The notes below the pieces were generated by a model. That model saw nothing but the letters and a program-made list of their open reading frames with translations. It did not search any database and was not told the DNA's origin. The position numbers were made by a program, and so were the translations under genes. Positions 46,666-58,586 of a DNA stretch of 64,000 nt are shown in pieces. How positions within the stretch are numbered: the stretch's first letter is position 1; each line of letters opens with the position of its first letter. The DNA comes from Amylostereum areolatum (Eukaryota > Basidiomycota > Agaricomycetes > Russulales > Stereaceae): NCBI GenBank assembly GCA_012932865.1, contig SAXG01000034.1, forward strand, positions 186,001-250,000, in the 5' to 3' direction.

Positions 46666-48904
46666 CTAGTTCATTGGTTTTTTCAGGGCCATAGTCTTTG
46701 AGGTCGTTTTCCGTGTTGTCGGCTCGGCCTTCGACTTCTTGACAATCCTCCTCTTCTTGGCCTTGTAAGCGTAGTCGTCCTCGGAATCATTGATGTCCGT
46801 TTCTTCTGCAAGAGCGCGCTTCGGTTGTTTACCTGTGTAAGCGATGGGTGAGATCTGTGGTTCGCAATGAACACTTCAGATACGCACCAGTTTGCCCTTT
46901 GTTAGAGTGGGAACTGCATGACACGGCCGCCGTCAATGTCCACATTCTCCTTCTCCGCATCTATTCCGTCTGGGTTAGCTTGCTCTTGCACAGGTTTCGA
47001 CTGGGAGATGGCCTTGGTGGTTAGGCCTGCATCTGCCCGCGCTTTCACCGCCAGGACATGTGTTCTCTTTTTGAGACGCCCGGTGAGCACTTCGGCGGTG
47101 GGTTCTTTGCGGGGTTTTCCAGCCTTCCCAGTGCGAGTCTGTAGAGCATCAGCCAGTGTCCACGGACGTTCCGAACAAGACACCTTACCTTAGGCGGCCG
47201 CCCCCGCCGTTTTTTGGCTGCATCAACCGCCGTGATGGGGTTAGGCTTGTTCATCTTTAGTTCATGGAATTCGGCGACACCAATTGTTGTCGAATACCCA
47301 GCCTCTCTAATGTCAACGGCTGGTTTCTATCCAGAAAAACGTATGGGTGAGGGTGTTGTGACAACAAGTGAATGAAAGACTAATACCTTTTTGCACTTCG
47401 CACCAGGCCATGATGCGGGAGGCTTCGCGCGGATGACTGTGTAACCTTTGATGTCCTTGATCCAGTACACGGCTAACTGTTTCCAACTGTGGGTGCAGAA
47501 CACATCCGGGGCTGCCTGGTACGATTTTCCTGGTAGATGTGCCCATGAGTTTATTGTCAGAGAAACCAACAAGGCGGCAAGCGAGCGTACCTATAGTGTG
47601 CTTGGGATCCAGTAGGCCGCGTTCGACATATTTGTTGTATAGCGCAGGGAGGATGCGAGCGTTGCACGACTTTCGGAAGACCTTGATGTACATAGAGTAG
47701 TAGACCTCGTTTGACCAAGTGTTGAACGAGAGCGGGTTGTTTGTGTTCGGTTCTATAGAGCAACAAGTGAGGTACTCTGCAGAGGCCCATTGATCCATGT
47801 ACGGGCCTATGCGGGCACGAAGATCTCCAAACAGACTGTCATCGCGACACAGTTCGATAGCAGGCATCCCAGGGAAAATCGCCAGCTCAAAGCAAAAATC
47901 ATTGGCCAAATGACGTCCAAATCCATTGAACACGTTGTTGTTGTTCGACAACTTGTTGACAATCGCGGCTTTGCCCTGAGTAGGCTTCGCCAAGATGCGA
48001 GCGCGCCATGCATCAAGAGCCGCTATACAGAGGGGTCGCTCGACGTTCCAGTCTGGTCCTTCGCCATAGTACTGCCAGATTTTGGGCCACATCTACCACG
48101 ACGATTAGTTTGCGAACAAAAAGGAGAGAGTGGGATGCCCTGCCTCGCCATCCACCTTGAAATCGTCTTGCATCCACATGTGAGAACGGCTTGTGACATG
48201 AAAGCGAATGAGATGTGAGAAGTCCATGACGACCCACACACAGTCATCGCATACTAGTGCCATGGTGATAGTTAAGCCGCGCTTTTGAGTTGGCGAGGTC
48301 GCTGGGTCGATAAACCGGTCCTGCGCTACAAAGCGACGGAGATGAGATGCCTTGACGGTGTCTTTATTTGGCCCTGGTGCACAATGCGAGATGATCTCGC
48401 TAAAATCCTCTGGGGTGAACCGTATCATATGAGCCTCGAGGCCGAAGCTAAAAGTGAACAAATGCTTTTGCGGAGTCCATGTCAGTCAATTGCGCATTGA
48501 TGAAGAGAGATGACAACGCACATATCCCGCAGCGAGAGCAAGCTGCTTTCCACGGGCAGCACACAATACATCTCCCTGTGCAAGCGGCTTGAGGAGATAC
48601 TGGAATGGCTCCCGACGCGACCGCTGCGCGTCCCACCCGTTCACGAAATGGGAAGGAGGAACAGGCTCTAGGTCATCAGTATATGTGCATCGATCTACTG
48701 TGCATGTTGTATACGATTTTTTCTCCGTTCCGAGAGCAAAATCGCGAGGGAATATCATGAGACGCCCTGATACAATAGCAATGCCAAGATTGGCATGCCA
48801 GGTCAGTGGATGTGCGCACAGAAACTGTTCACCACGCACCTTTGGGATGTAGACCAGTTTTGGAACGCACATTTCGGATCCAACGCTGAACGCGATAGTT
48901 CCAT
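46666..48904 (-). CDS. unrecognised gene with basic, nuclear-type C-terminus
   Basis: Not recognised. Probable start MELSRSALDPKCAF (48904). Exons include MIFPRDFALGTEKKSYTTC, HFVNGWDAQRSRREPFQYLL, FTPEDFSEIISHCAPGPNKD, ITMALVCDDCVWVVMDFSHL, MWPKIWQYYGEGPDWNVERP, AALDAWRARILAKPTQGKAA, FGRHLANDFCFELAIFPGMP and YMDQWASAEYLTCCSIEPN. The last exons are strongly basic (KAKKRRIVKKSKAE) and end LKKPMN. The residue usage and the Lys-rich tail suggest a nuclear protein. It is AT-richer than neighbouring genes. It lies within 5 kb bounded by 108-bp inverted repeats, its 5' end ~170 bases from the right arm, so it may be an element-borne gene. Splice sites are tentative. Confidence 0.5.
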
Positions 48905-49074
48905 GCCGAGACCTCCGGCTGTTCTGGCATTGGACGTTACTGCTGAAAGCCTGAGATGTGCAGTGTGTAAGGCGAAGAGCAATGACGGACGACACGACGC
49001 GCTGAGTTTGCAGTTACGGTCACATGACACTTTGGTGCAGCCTTAGAGACCAGCCACTTATCTAGCACGTTTTC

Positions 49075-49182
49075 GTTAGTACATTTTCGCTCAACTTATT
49101 TTTGTACGATAGATATGTAGTAGATTAGCTCAAATCTCAAGTTTCATAGCAATCGGACTCTATTAATCGACCTTTGTAATCC
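49075..49182 (-). repeat. 108-bp terminal-type inverted repeat, right arm
   Basis: Mate of 44135-44242. Read on the minus strand it starts GGATTACAAAGGTC and ends AAAATGTACTAAC. The 17-base block ACAAAAATAAGTTGAGC is identical in both arms. Confidence 0.7.
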
Positions 49183-50802
49183 AAACAAGGTCGGTGCTTA
49201 ATGTTCGTTCAAGTGATTACATCATCTGCCGCGTCTCCATTGGCCATTATCTAGGCTCGACCATCCCCTTCGTCCCCTTCCTTCCCGCACACCTTCCCCG
49301 CACACTTGGCCTGTCCACGTCTGTGACCCCTCCTCACCTATGCGACGAGCATCGTCTTCGACGCCACTCCCGCTGGCCGAGCAACGTGGATGGTGACCAG
49401 ACACACTCTTCGTGCGCTGCCCCCTCTGCTCCCTCCGCAATCTCCTCGCCGCCGCTGTACAACCGCCGCCCTTGCCTGCAAGTGCATCCTCTGCACGAGG
49501 CCCTCGAAGAAGGGCAGGTGTACCTGCCGCACATTGTGCACTCCCGGCGCGGAGAAATTGAAGAATGGACAGGTGCGTAACTTGCCGCTCGAGTTACACC
49601 ACTCCAACTTACCACAATCCCACAGAAACATCGCGAACATCTTCGCGATGTTAGGCCCATCGGCCCACATCAAGATGTTCCCTATGCCACGCACTCGGAC
49701 GGACGACAAAGGTGAGTCACGCATAGTTCGACACCTTCGCAAATACTCATCTCCTCCGCATCACTGTCCTCCGCCCTCCGCACGGATGTCCTTCGCAACC
49801 CCGGACACCTCGTCATCTCCTCCCTCCCTCTCTCAGTGCACTCGCCACGCGAACAATGGCGTACACTGCGTGCATCGCACGTGGCGGCATCGTTGTTCGT
49901 GTCGAGCCGTGCTTTCCGGATCGTGCTTTTCGGATCGGGTCCTGTTTCCCCTCCCCCTGTCCCCCCTCCGCCCTTGTGTTGGACACGTGCGCGGGCCTTG
50001 GACGCGCACGTCTCGTGCATCATCTTCCTCCCCTCCGCTCTCTTTCGACACAATCGCCCGTGACACCCCCACCATGACAATCCGCCCTTGTACCCGACTC
50101 TCGCACTCCCAACGCTCTGGACTCCCCCCCTCGCTATGCCCGCCCACCAAGCGGCCTCGACGCGGACATGTGTCTCCCCCCCCCCCTGCACTCACATAAA
50201 TTCTGAAGACTCACACAAGACAACGTGGTCTGGTAGTGGAGGCAGCGCGAGCTGGCATGCAACGGCAGGCGCATCGCGGCGCCCTCGTCATCTTCCTCGC
50301 CCCAATGCAAGACTGGAGACTCAAGTACTCAACACGGGTTTGTCGTTCGCCAACCCCTGCTCGCACGCGTGGACACGCTGGCGATGGCATCGTCGTCATG
50401 CCCTGCGACCCTCGGCTCATGCCCGTAGCACGCTCAAGCTCACGCTCCCGGAATGCTCGTCTCCCCTGCTCACCAACGGACGGGCTCAATGGGTGTGCTG
50501 CCTGCGCACTCTCATCCCCACGCCCACCGTGCTGCATCCGCACACCCTTCTCATGCACACCCACACCCACACCACGACGGTGTTCTCAGGAGGGGACGGG
50601 AATAGGCTTAGGAACGCACTCGCAATGGCCGTGCCACGGAGGCAGGCGGCGACTGCCGGACGGGAGCAGCGCGGCGACGGTGGCAGTGGTAGAGGAGCAC
50701 GCGACATTCTGTAGTGTTCTTGCTTCCGCATTTCTTTTTCTCGGGGACGTATGGATATGGAAACATGAATATGTATTATATCTGTGAAATAGCTCTCCGG
50801 AA
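49183..50802. other. C-rich intergenic region
   Basis: About 1.6 kb, C-rich on the plus strand with several C runs (e.g. ~50176-50186). Frames overlap on both strands without recognisable domains. A cysteine-containing frame at ~49.45-49.56 kb was examined and not accepted as a zinc cluster. Nothing else seen. Confidence 0.35.
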
Positions 50803-52582
50803 TCATAAAGACACAGAAGATGAATCTGTGTCTGAGTCTACTACATTATCGGGCTGCGATGGGACCCGAGATTTGAGCAAAGTGACTGCCTGGCAATAAA
50901 CATTTATCCCCCAATTACCATCGTCCGCTTTCAAGTCCATGTCTTGTAAAAGCTCCCGTGCTTCGTCTAGGTCATCCTCGTCAATGTCGTCGTCTTGCCG
51001 CGTTTCGGAAGGGTCTTCGTCAGGATTTCTAGGCGGCGCTGGGGCATCTAAGTCGATTCCATAGAGTGGGTCCAATGCGATATCGATAGGGTCACCAGGA
51101 TCCCCTGTCCAGTATCCACGGTTGATCGCGGTTTCCCTGCTAAGCTCAAAGAGTGCGATTGGGGTGCGATTCCCGGCGGTACGGATTCGGTGAAGGTTCC
51201 ACGCATCGCGGGTGCGGTCTAAAGATGCCTGGATGCGCGGGAGAAATACGAGAACGAGGCAATCGCGATGCGCCGCATCCTCCATGTCCAGCATCCCGCA
51301 TTCTTCTAGATCAAGGAATATTTGTCGGTATGTCTCCAAGGTTCCCTTGCGGACGTCCCTCCATAAACGCTCAATTCGAACATTGTGAATAGATCTGCAG
51401 GTAGATGTTTGCGTCCTTGAACAACCACGAACAATCGACGGCTTACCGGCCTCGCAAATACGCCCGATGCCCTTCACCCCATCGCTGAACCATAAGCACC
51501 TCGACGAGATTGTTTTCTGTGCCAAAGTCCCCTCGTACTCGACTCGGCCAGCCAAATTCACTGATGCCGGAGCGGATGAATATGTCCTGGACAGTCTTCG
51601 ACCGCTTGTTTGCGCGACACTGCAGATAGATAGCCAGTCGAGAGTGGCCGTCGACACAACCATGGACGTAAAATCCCCAAGGGCGGAGCTTCTCATTTCC
51701 ATCCATATGCCAAAGGGCGTTTGAACCACGTACACGGTAGACGCGACGCTTGATGATTCCGGACCAACTAGTCGTCAAACGCACATTTGTTAGACCCTGG
51801 ATTACTTCAAACGAAAGGGGACGCACCGAGTAAGAACACCGAATGGATCAACACGAAGCAAGCTCTCCTGCACACGAGTGATGGAGACGTTGATATCCCG
51901 TGCCAGAAGGTATCCTCGCATGAGAACGGACCCTTCAAAAGGATGGAGAAGAGACAGTTCGGCGACTACCTCATCTAGATCATCGTCCTCGATATCTGTG
52001 AATGCAGGCCGCGAGGACGAGAGACCCTTCACCTTGAGATGGTTGAACAAGGTCTGTCGTTGTACACCCATTGACTTTGCGACATCTGCCCATGATATTC
52101 CAAGGTCGTGCAAAGCCCGCGCGCGATCCAAATCCAGATCATAGGCAGGACGGCCGCGTTTTCCTGTCGCTACCCGGGGAATGTGGGGAGTGTTGATTGA
52201 GGTGGGAGAATCGAGGTAATCTTCTAGAGGGTTGAGGAGCATAAGCACGTCTTCAAGGAGAGTGTCGATGTCGTCATCGGTAAGAATGGGATCATTCAAA
52301 CCGAGAAGAATCCGAGTTATCGCAGTCCAGCTGGAGACATATGCGCTCCACGGCCGTACGTTCGGCGTTAGGGAGGGAGGTGAGGATGAAGCGCGCCTCC
52401 ATGCATATTTTGCGAGACTCGAAAAGGAAGGCCTGTACGTTCCCGCCTCCAGATTCGTCATTAGGAGGCGATAGATCCGGCGATCCTGGGGACGGAGCGG
52501 CAGAAGCATGGGACGAGGACCACTCAGAGCCTGAGGCCGCCTCCGAGTTGCTGCCGTCTGATTCGTCGCTGGAGGTCGACAT
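50803..52582 (-). CDS. DDE integrase-core protein (transposase-derived)
   Basis: Acidic, Ser-rich N-terminus (MSTSSDESDGSNSEAAS), then a helical region and a helix-turn-helix-like segment (HDLGISWADVAKSMGVQRQT). The integrase core has NALWHMDGNEKLRPWGFYVH (first Asp), VRGDFGTENN (second Asp) and SIHNVRIERLWRDVRKGTLE (Glu). This is the basidiomycete integrase-core family. The tail is acidic (QDDDIDEDDLDEARELL) and ends SSSVSL. Oddities: frame 1 (ending DCDNSDSSRFE) and frame 2 (ITRILLGLNDPILTDDDIDT) overlap near 52.32 kb, implying a frameshift or an unseen intron. A 30-nt stop-containing gap with GT...AG ends sits near 51.79-51.82 kb. The usual intron (51406-51447) precedes SIHNVRIERLW. Possibly domesticated, possibly decaying. 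Confidence 0.7.
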
Positions 52583-52979
52583 TACACTGTACGGACCGGC
52601 GATATGATTTCAATCAGTACTCCGAAGGTTTTCAGAGCAGCTGCTCACCTTTTTGAATGGACTCTGCTTTGGTAGCCGCACCAGGAGAAAGGGCACAATG
52701 GTGAGAGCTAAGCCACAAGAGAGCCAGCTCAATGAAAATTTATGGCCAGGGCCAAGGCGCTCTTGAGTACAAGTCCCAAGCCCCGGGGGTCCATAGCAAT
52801 AAGGTGTTTTGCAGAGTTGTCCAAGTTATGGGGAAGTTCAACGTCGGGTTCAAGAACTTATGGTACAAGCTACTACAAGTCAAGGCCTGCGTGCAAGACA
52901 AGTTACCGGTTCCATTCGCGGCAAATGTTCAACGTTCGAGCTTCAAGATTCAAGGTGCAACGCGGAAGTGGCGGAAGAT
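52583..52979. other. intergenic region
   Basis: Upstream of the integrase-core gene on the minus strand. No coding evidence, and no terminal inverted repeat recognised. Confidence 0.35.
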
Positions 52980-53109
52980 AAGTTACATCAATGGAAGTAA
53001 GTTGCGTCCGCGGGTGCGGTGAGAGGTAAGTTACGTTCGGTGGACAGTAAGTTACGTGGGAAAGTTGCGTCGGGAGGTAAGTTACGTGCGATGGATGCAA
53101 GTTACGCAG
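52980..53109 (+). repeat. AAGTTACGT minisatellite
   Basis: Seven copies of AAGTT(A/G)C(G/A) at irregular 13-28 base spacing, often as GGTAAGTTACGT. Low sequence complexity, no coding potential. Confidence 0.65.
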
Positions 53110-54599
53110 TATGATTTTTTGGACAGTATATTTGCCATATGATGACGATCCTTCCATGTCGGGCCAGAACTCATCGGCGTCCATCCAGGCTGCGCACTCC
53201 ATGAAAATCCCCTACATCGTGTGGCTCAACGACGCGCGTTGTTCACTCATTATGATTCAGTACGCGATTCTGGAGGATCAGAAGAGCTTAAAAACTGTGC
53301 GTTGCTTCGCTCGCTCCTCCGAGTCTCGCATTCCATTCTACGTTACTGATTCGAGTCTGGCACCGCCCGACGATGGCGACATTTGAACGTGCCGGTGTGT
53401 TTCGACATGGCGGTGTGCGGACGCTGTGGGCTGCCGCACGCTGTCGCGCGTTTTCTCAAGCTGTCAGCGTCATGTTGTCGTGTGCACACTGTCGACGTTG
53501 CCATTGACAGACGGCCAAGCGAAAAAAACCCCACCTGAGCGGCCCATGGATCAATGCAATCACACTCTATCGCGGAACCGGCCATCGCGCCGTCTCTTCC
53601 ATGTTCCATGAAGAACGCGTCCAACAAGCTAAGTGACTTATCGCGTGCGCTCAGAATGGGCATGAGAGCACGGTACGTAACGAAACGCAGCTACTAGGCG
53701 CCAGGCGGTTCTTGTTCCGACAGCTGGCTTGGGGACCGCGCCCTCTTGCGTGTTCGCATCGCGGTGTCGGGCCGCGCTGGCCAGTGGAGGCATCTCATGC
53801 AGCTTGTGCACGTCGTGAGGGAGTCGTGTGTACGCCAGTGGAAGCAAGGGCGTAGCACGCGGAGCGAAGGAGGAGGGGAGCGGGAGGGGAGTGGTGGTGC
53901 CTGTGGACTCAATTTATTTTTCGTTATGTGGAAGCTTGCTGGGAAGGGTTCTCCTGGTTCTCGAATCTCCGTGGACTTTCCTAACCCAAAACTCACAGCG
54001 CTTCGCGCCTTCTCGCGTTATACATAAGTAACGTACCTTCAATTTGCCCCTTTCATAAGCGTGGGTTTCCCACCGCTCCTTGAAGCTTGACCTTCTGCGG
54101 CGGGTTCTTGTATCGCAAACACAGTGCCTATACGTACATTCCGACAGAGTCCTAGATTCAGAATTCAATTGCGCGCGTCGCGTGAGGAATGCGAATAACA
54201 GCTAGCTCGAGCGTATTGCACGTGTCGTCGCGCGGGGTACCTGCATATCAATTGGAGGGTATCACGTCGACGCAGACGGCTTCCGCGAACGTCGCCAGGG
54301 ATGTAGAAGGATGACATTGACGGTGGGGAGCGAGAGCGCGGCCGGTGGGTCGTTTGCGCGGGCTTCTCAGTTCCGAGTCCGCGTTCACACCCAACTTTGA
54401 GTCTTATTCAATAAATATAACAATTGACCCCGGCGTCCTCCCACACCACCCTCTACCTTCGTTTCTTCGCGCCCGACGACCAACTACCCCAGTCCTCGTC
54501 CCCGTCTCTCCCCCTCCGCCCCCACCGCACGAATACACACATACCCCAGCCCCTGGCCCCTCCCGACGAAGCCAAAGCCAAAGCCACAACCGATTATCG
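53110..54599. other. intergenic region
   Basis: About 1.5 kb with short frames only. AATAAATATAACAATTG near 54410 is AT-rich and could be the core promoter of the G-alpha gene. Confidence 0.35.
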
Positions 54600-57500
54600 A
54601 TGCCCGCAACCCCCGCACCCGCACCCCGCAGGCGCTCCCTCTCCGACCCCCTCGCCGCCCTCCTCCGCCCGCCCGCAGACGAAACCCCGGCCCAGCGCGA
54701 GGCGCGGCTGGCCGCGGAGCACCGCGCGAAGCAGGTCAGCGACGCGATCGACGAACAGCTCAAGCTCGAGCGCGCGGAGCGACGCAAGACCAGGCCGGAT
54801 GTGCAGGTGCTGCTACTGGGCCAGAGCGAGAGCGGGAAGAGCACGACGCTGAAACGTGAGTGGTCGTTTGTTTCTGTTGTCTGTTTTGGTGGGAATTGGG
54901 CGGGGCGGGATGGGTTGGGTTGGGTTGGGCCGGGGTGGATGGTTACTCGGTGGGACGTAGGTCGGGTGGCGTGCGCCACGGACGCTTGGTTCAGAACCTT
55001 GCAGGCATCTGGCGAGGACGCTGTGTCATCTACAGAGCATCTTGCGCATATCCCGTACCCCCTCAGGACGTGCTCGACCGTTTACGCTCTCAGCCGCCAC
55101 TGGAAGCAGCTTGATTACAGGAATCGTGCGGTATTTACCACTGCCTGGGGCGGCCTGGGGAAAGGTGGATTTAAAGGGAATCCGAGCGCAACAACGGGGC
55201 TCCTTGTTACGGGCGGATTTCCTTCAGATTTCTCCTCGACTCTCCCGATGCTTTCCCTGGCAGAGGTAAACACCTCACTGCGCTTTGTACATCGGTCCTG
55301 CGCGGCGAGCACGTCCTCAGCGGCAGCGATATCGGAATGCGCGCGGTATGCTTCCATTTGGTCTCCACCCCCTTCCCCCCCTCGTTGGTGGACGGACGTC
55401 CTCTGCCAAATCGCCGGGACCTCATATTCCCCCATCCCCTTGACATCCCGAGATGAACGCAGCGTACGCGGTCGGGCCGTAGGCGTGCGATCCTAGGATA
55501 CCAGCGCGGCTTCGGCCACTGGCTTCTGCTTCGCCGCGGTCCTTGTACGGTGCTTTTGCCCGTACTGGGACTGTGCGGCGGATTGTGTGGTGACCGTCAG
55601 CGCGCGTCCGTGTTTCTGGTCTACTGGCACTCAAGGCAGCGGCGACGTGCGGCCATACGGGCGCCGGCCACATGCTCAGTTTCCCCGTCGTGCATGATGA
55701 TGTGCGCCTTCGTCAGCACGGAGGATGAGCGGGGGAGAGGCGGGTGGTATTGGGCGGCGCAACTCTTTCTTTCTCGGCCCGTCGGGCCCCCCTTCGCGTA
55801 CGCATATCGCTGACTTGGCTTGGGTGTCGTCCGTCCAGAATTCCAACTCATGCACACGCCCGCCGCGTTCCACGCAGAGCGCATGGCCTGGCGCTCGGTC
55901 ATCTACCTCAACCTTGTACGCTCCATCCGACGGTACACGCCTTTCCCCCTACCTCTCCCTACACAGGCTCATAACCTCTTTCCCCCTCAGCATCCTCGAA
56001 GCCATTCAACCCAACGCCCGACCCCGACGTGCCCCTACCCGACGACGCACCCGACGCCTCCGCCGACCCCGAAGCCGCCGCGAAATACGGGACGTACGCC
56101 ACGCGCCTCGCGCCGCTCTTCCTGCTCGAAGAACGCCTCATCCGCATGCTAAGCGAGGACGACGACGACTTCGAAGCGACCCGGCTCTCCGACGGCAGCG
56201 CGCCGGGATGGTCCACCGTGCCCGCCGCCCGACCCTCCGCGTCGCCGCCGCCATACGACGCCCCCACCGGCCGTCCCGCGATCTCCATCGACACCTCCCA
56301 CTCCCGCCCGAACTCTAAATCCGCGACCCCCTCCCCGAGCTCGCGCTCGCCGATCGCGCGTGGGATCGAGCTCGCCGTGCGTCCGACGTCGAATTGGAAG
56401 AAGGCGCTCTCGCTCAACCGCGCGAAGCTGAAGAGCACCAGTCCGCATTCGAACACGGGGGAGGTCGTCGGGTGGTGGGAGGATCCGAACGATCCCGTGC
56501 ATGTGCTCGGGCAGTGCGCGGGCGCGATGGGCGCGCTGTGGGGGGACGCGTGGGTGAGGCGGCGGTTGAGGGAGCGGAGGATACGGTTGGAGGAGAGCAG
56601 CGGGTTGTGAGTGATTTTTTGACTCAGCTCTGGGGGTAGAGTGTGGAGACTGAGCCGCTCACGCGCTGTGAACAGTTACTTGAACGAGATCGACAGGATC
56701 ACAGGAAAGCGATACATCCCGACGAACGGTGCGTCGCATTCTCGCGTCGTTTAGAACCGTCCACTCTGACGCGCAGTGGGTTGTAGACGACGTGTTGAAG
56801 GCGAGACTGAAGACCGTCGGCGTCGTCGAGCACTCCTTCGCGATCAGCCAGAACAACAAGGCGTCGAACTGGCGGATCTACGACGTCGGGGGCGCGCAGA
56901 ACCAGAGGCAGGCCTGGGCGCCGTATTTCCAAGACGGTGGGTGTTCGTTGCTCGCGTTTGCGTTCCCTCTCTGTCCCGTGCGCGCGCCGATCGCGTCTTC
57001 CTCCGTTCGCCCCTCCCCCGTGTAGCCAACGCGATCATCTTCCTCGCCCCCATCTCCGCCTTTGACCAGGTCCTCGCCGAGGTGAGCCCCCCGCCCTTTC
57101 CCGCGTGCCCCGACGCTAAGTGAGAGCTGTCGAACGTCGTTTAGAACCACCACGTGAACCGGCTCGAGGACTCGCTCCTGCTGTGGCGCCAGATGGTGTC
57201 GAACAAGCTGCTCGCGCACGTGAACGTCATCCTCTTCCTCAATAAATGCGACCTGCTCAAGGTGTGTGCCATCCTGGATCGCGCCCGCAGGGTCGGTTTT
57301 GTGGGTATTCGGCGCGCTGATGCGCGTGCGCGGCGCAACCTGTGCAGGCGAAATTGGACGCGGGGGTGAAGCTCAACGCGCACTTGCTCACGTACGGCGA
57401 TCGGCCGAACAACTACGAGTCCGTGTCGAAGTGTACGTCCCGTTTGTTTCTTTTCTCCCGCGTGCGCCGGAGGGCGGGCGGGGCGGGGCGGAGTGGGCAC

Positions 57501-57831
57501 TCACGGTCGGGCGGGCGCAGACCTGCGGAACAAGTTCGGGCTCATCCACCAGCAGTCGTCGCCGAACCAGAACCGGGAGCTCTTCAGTACGTTTTTCGTC
57601 GCCGTCGTGTGCGACGCGTGTGCGGGCGCTGATCGTGTGTGTTTGGATGCAGTTCATTTCACGGCGGTGACGGACACGCGGCGGACGTCGACGATTATCT
57701 CGAACGGTGGGTTGCGCTGTTGCTGTGGGATCGCGGGATTTCTGAGGCTGACTTGTCTCGGGCGGTGGGATGTTGCAGTGCGCGACATCATCGTGCGCGA
57801 GAATCTCAAGGACTCGAAGCTGCTCATCTAG
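54600..57831 (+). CDS. non-canonical G-protein alpha subunit
   Basis: Membrane-associated GTPase of heterotrimeric G-protein alpha type. ATG at 54600 opens MPATPAPAPRRRSLSDPLAA. A charged helix (REARLAAEHRAKQVSDAIDE) leads to the P-loop VLLLGQSESGKSTTLK. After a 983-nt intron, QFQLMHTPAAFHAERMAWRS continues. The helical domain carries a ~150-residue Pro/Ser-rich insertion. Switch I is DVLKARLKTVGVVEHSF, keeping the catalytic Arg. Switch II is IYDVGGAQNQRQAWAPYF, where the usual DVGGQR has Ala for the catalytic Gln. Then ANAIIFLAPISAFDQVL, the guanine-specificity motif LFLNKCDLL and HFTAVTDTRRT (TCATDT-like). The end is IIVRENLKDSKLLI. About nine introns. There is no N-terminal MGC acylation site. 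It belongs to the expanded, divergent G-alpha group of Agaricomycetes. Confidence 0.82.
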
Positions 57832-58586
57832 ACCTAACTAGCGAGAAGCTGCTGACTCGCGCGCGACGCGCCGTGCGTATGTATGTATATCTCCCCCGCT
57901 CTCCGTTTCTCCCAACACGCGCATATCCGTCATAGCCTATACCTTTTTCTCCCTGTCGTGCATGCCTCTTTCTATTTCTCTTTTGTCGCGTTGTTCCCGA
58001 TCTATCGCTTTCCGCTCGTTTGCCGTTGCCTGACCCCCCCCCCCCACCGGATCCCATTGCTGTCGTGAAATAATCCCTCGTCTCCCCATCGTGTTCGTGT
58101 TGCGCATGTTCGCGTTGTATATCTTAGCTGTCGCATATACTCGCTCGATCTATCCGTTTCTGATCTGTATGCTCTCACGTCTGGAGACCTCCGCAAAGAG
58201 TGTTCGTCGAGGTTGCCAGTTGGCATTAGGTTCGGAACAAGCCGCCGTTCACAGCCCGCTTCGCTCTCCGCTTCACTCCTGTGAAGGGGCTTGCTGCAGG
58301 GTCCGAGAATAAAGGGAGTCCATTGGGACACTGTAGCGTACTCTTCGTCACTCCAATCCACTACATTATATGGGCAATATTAATCATCGGGTTCGACTCT
58401 CAAAGTCTCCCAGCCACACCATGATGAAAGTTGAAGGCTTTGATGTGATACATGACCAGAGATTACCCTTAAGACCGGAATATTTTGAATGGCCTGTCAA
58501 ATATTCATTTGATGCACACACTGTGGGATAATCTACTAGCACGGTAACTTCAACACCCTCTCGAGACTCGTCGCATTTTTGAAGCA
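57832..58586. other. intergenic region
   Basis: No gene seen. C run (~58037-58047). Contains the left arm of the inverted pair described separately. Confidence 0.35.
58211..58322 (+). repeat. inverted repeat, left arm
   Basis: Shares TAGGTTCGGAACAAGCC and GGGGCTTGCTGCAGGGT with the complement of 59296-59398, in the same order and with diverged sequence between. Confidence 0.6.

Noticed and set aside
49430..49570. Cysteine-rich frame (CKCILCTRPSKKGRCTC) as a zinc cluster
   Set aside because: Cys spacing does not match Zn2Cys6 (CxxCx6CxnCxxCxnC), and no downstream regulator domain follows.
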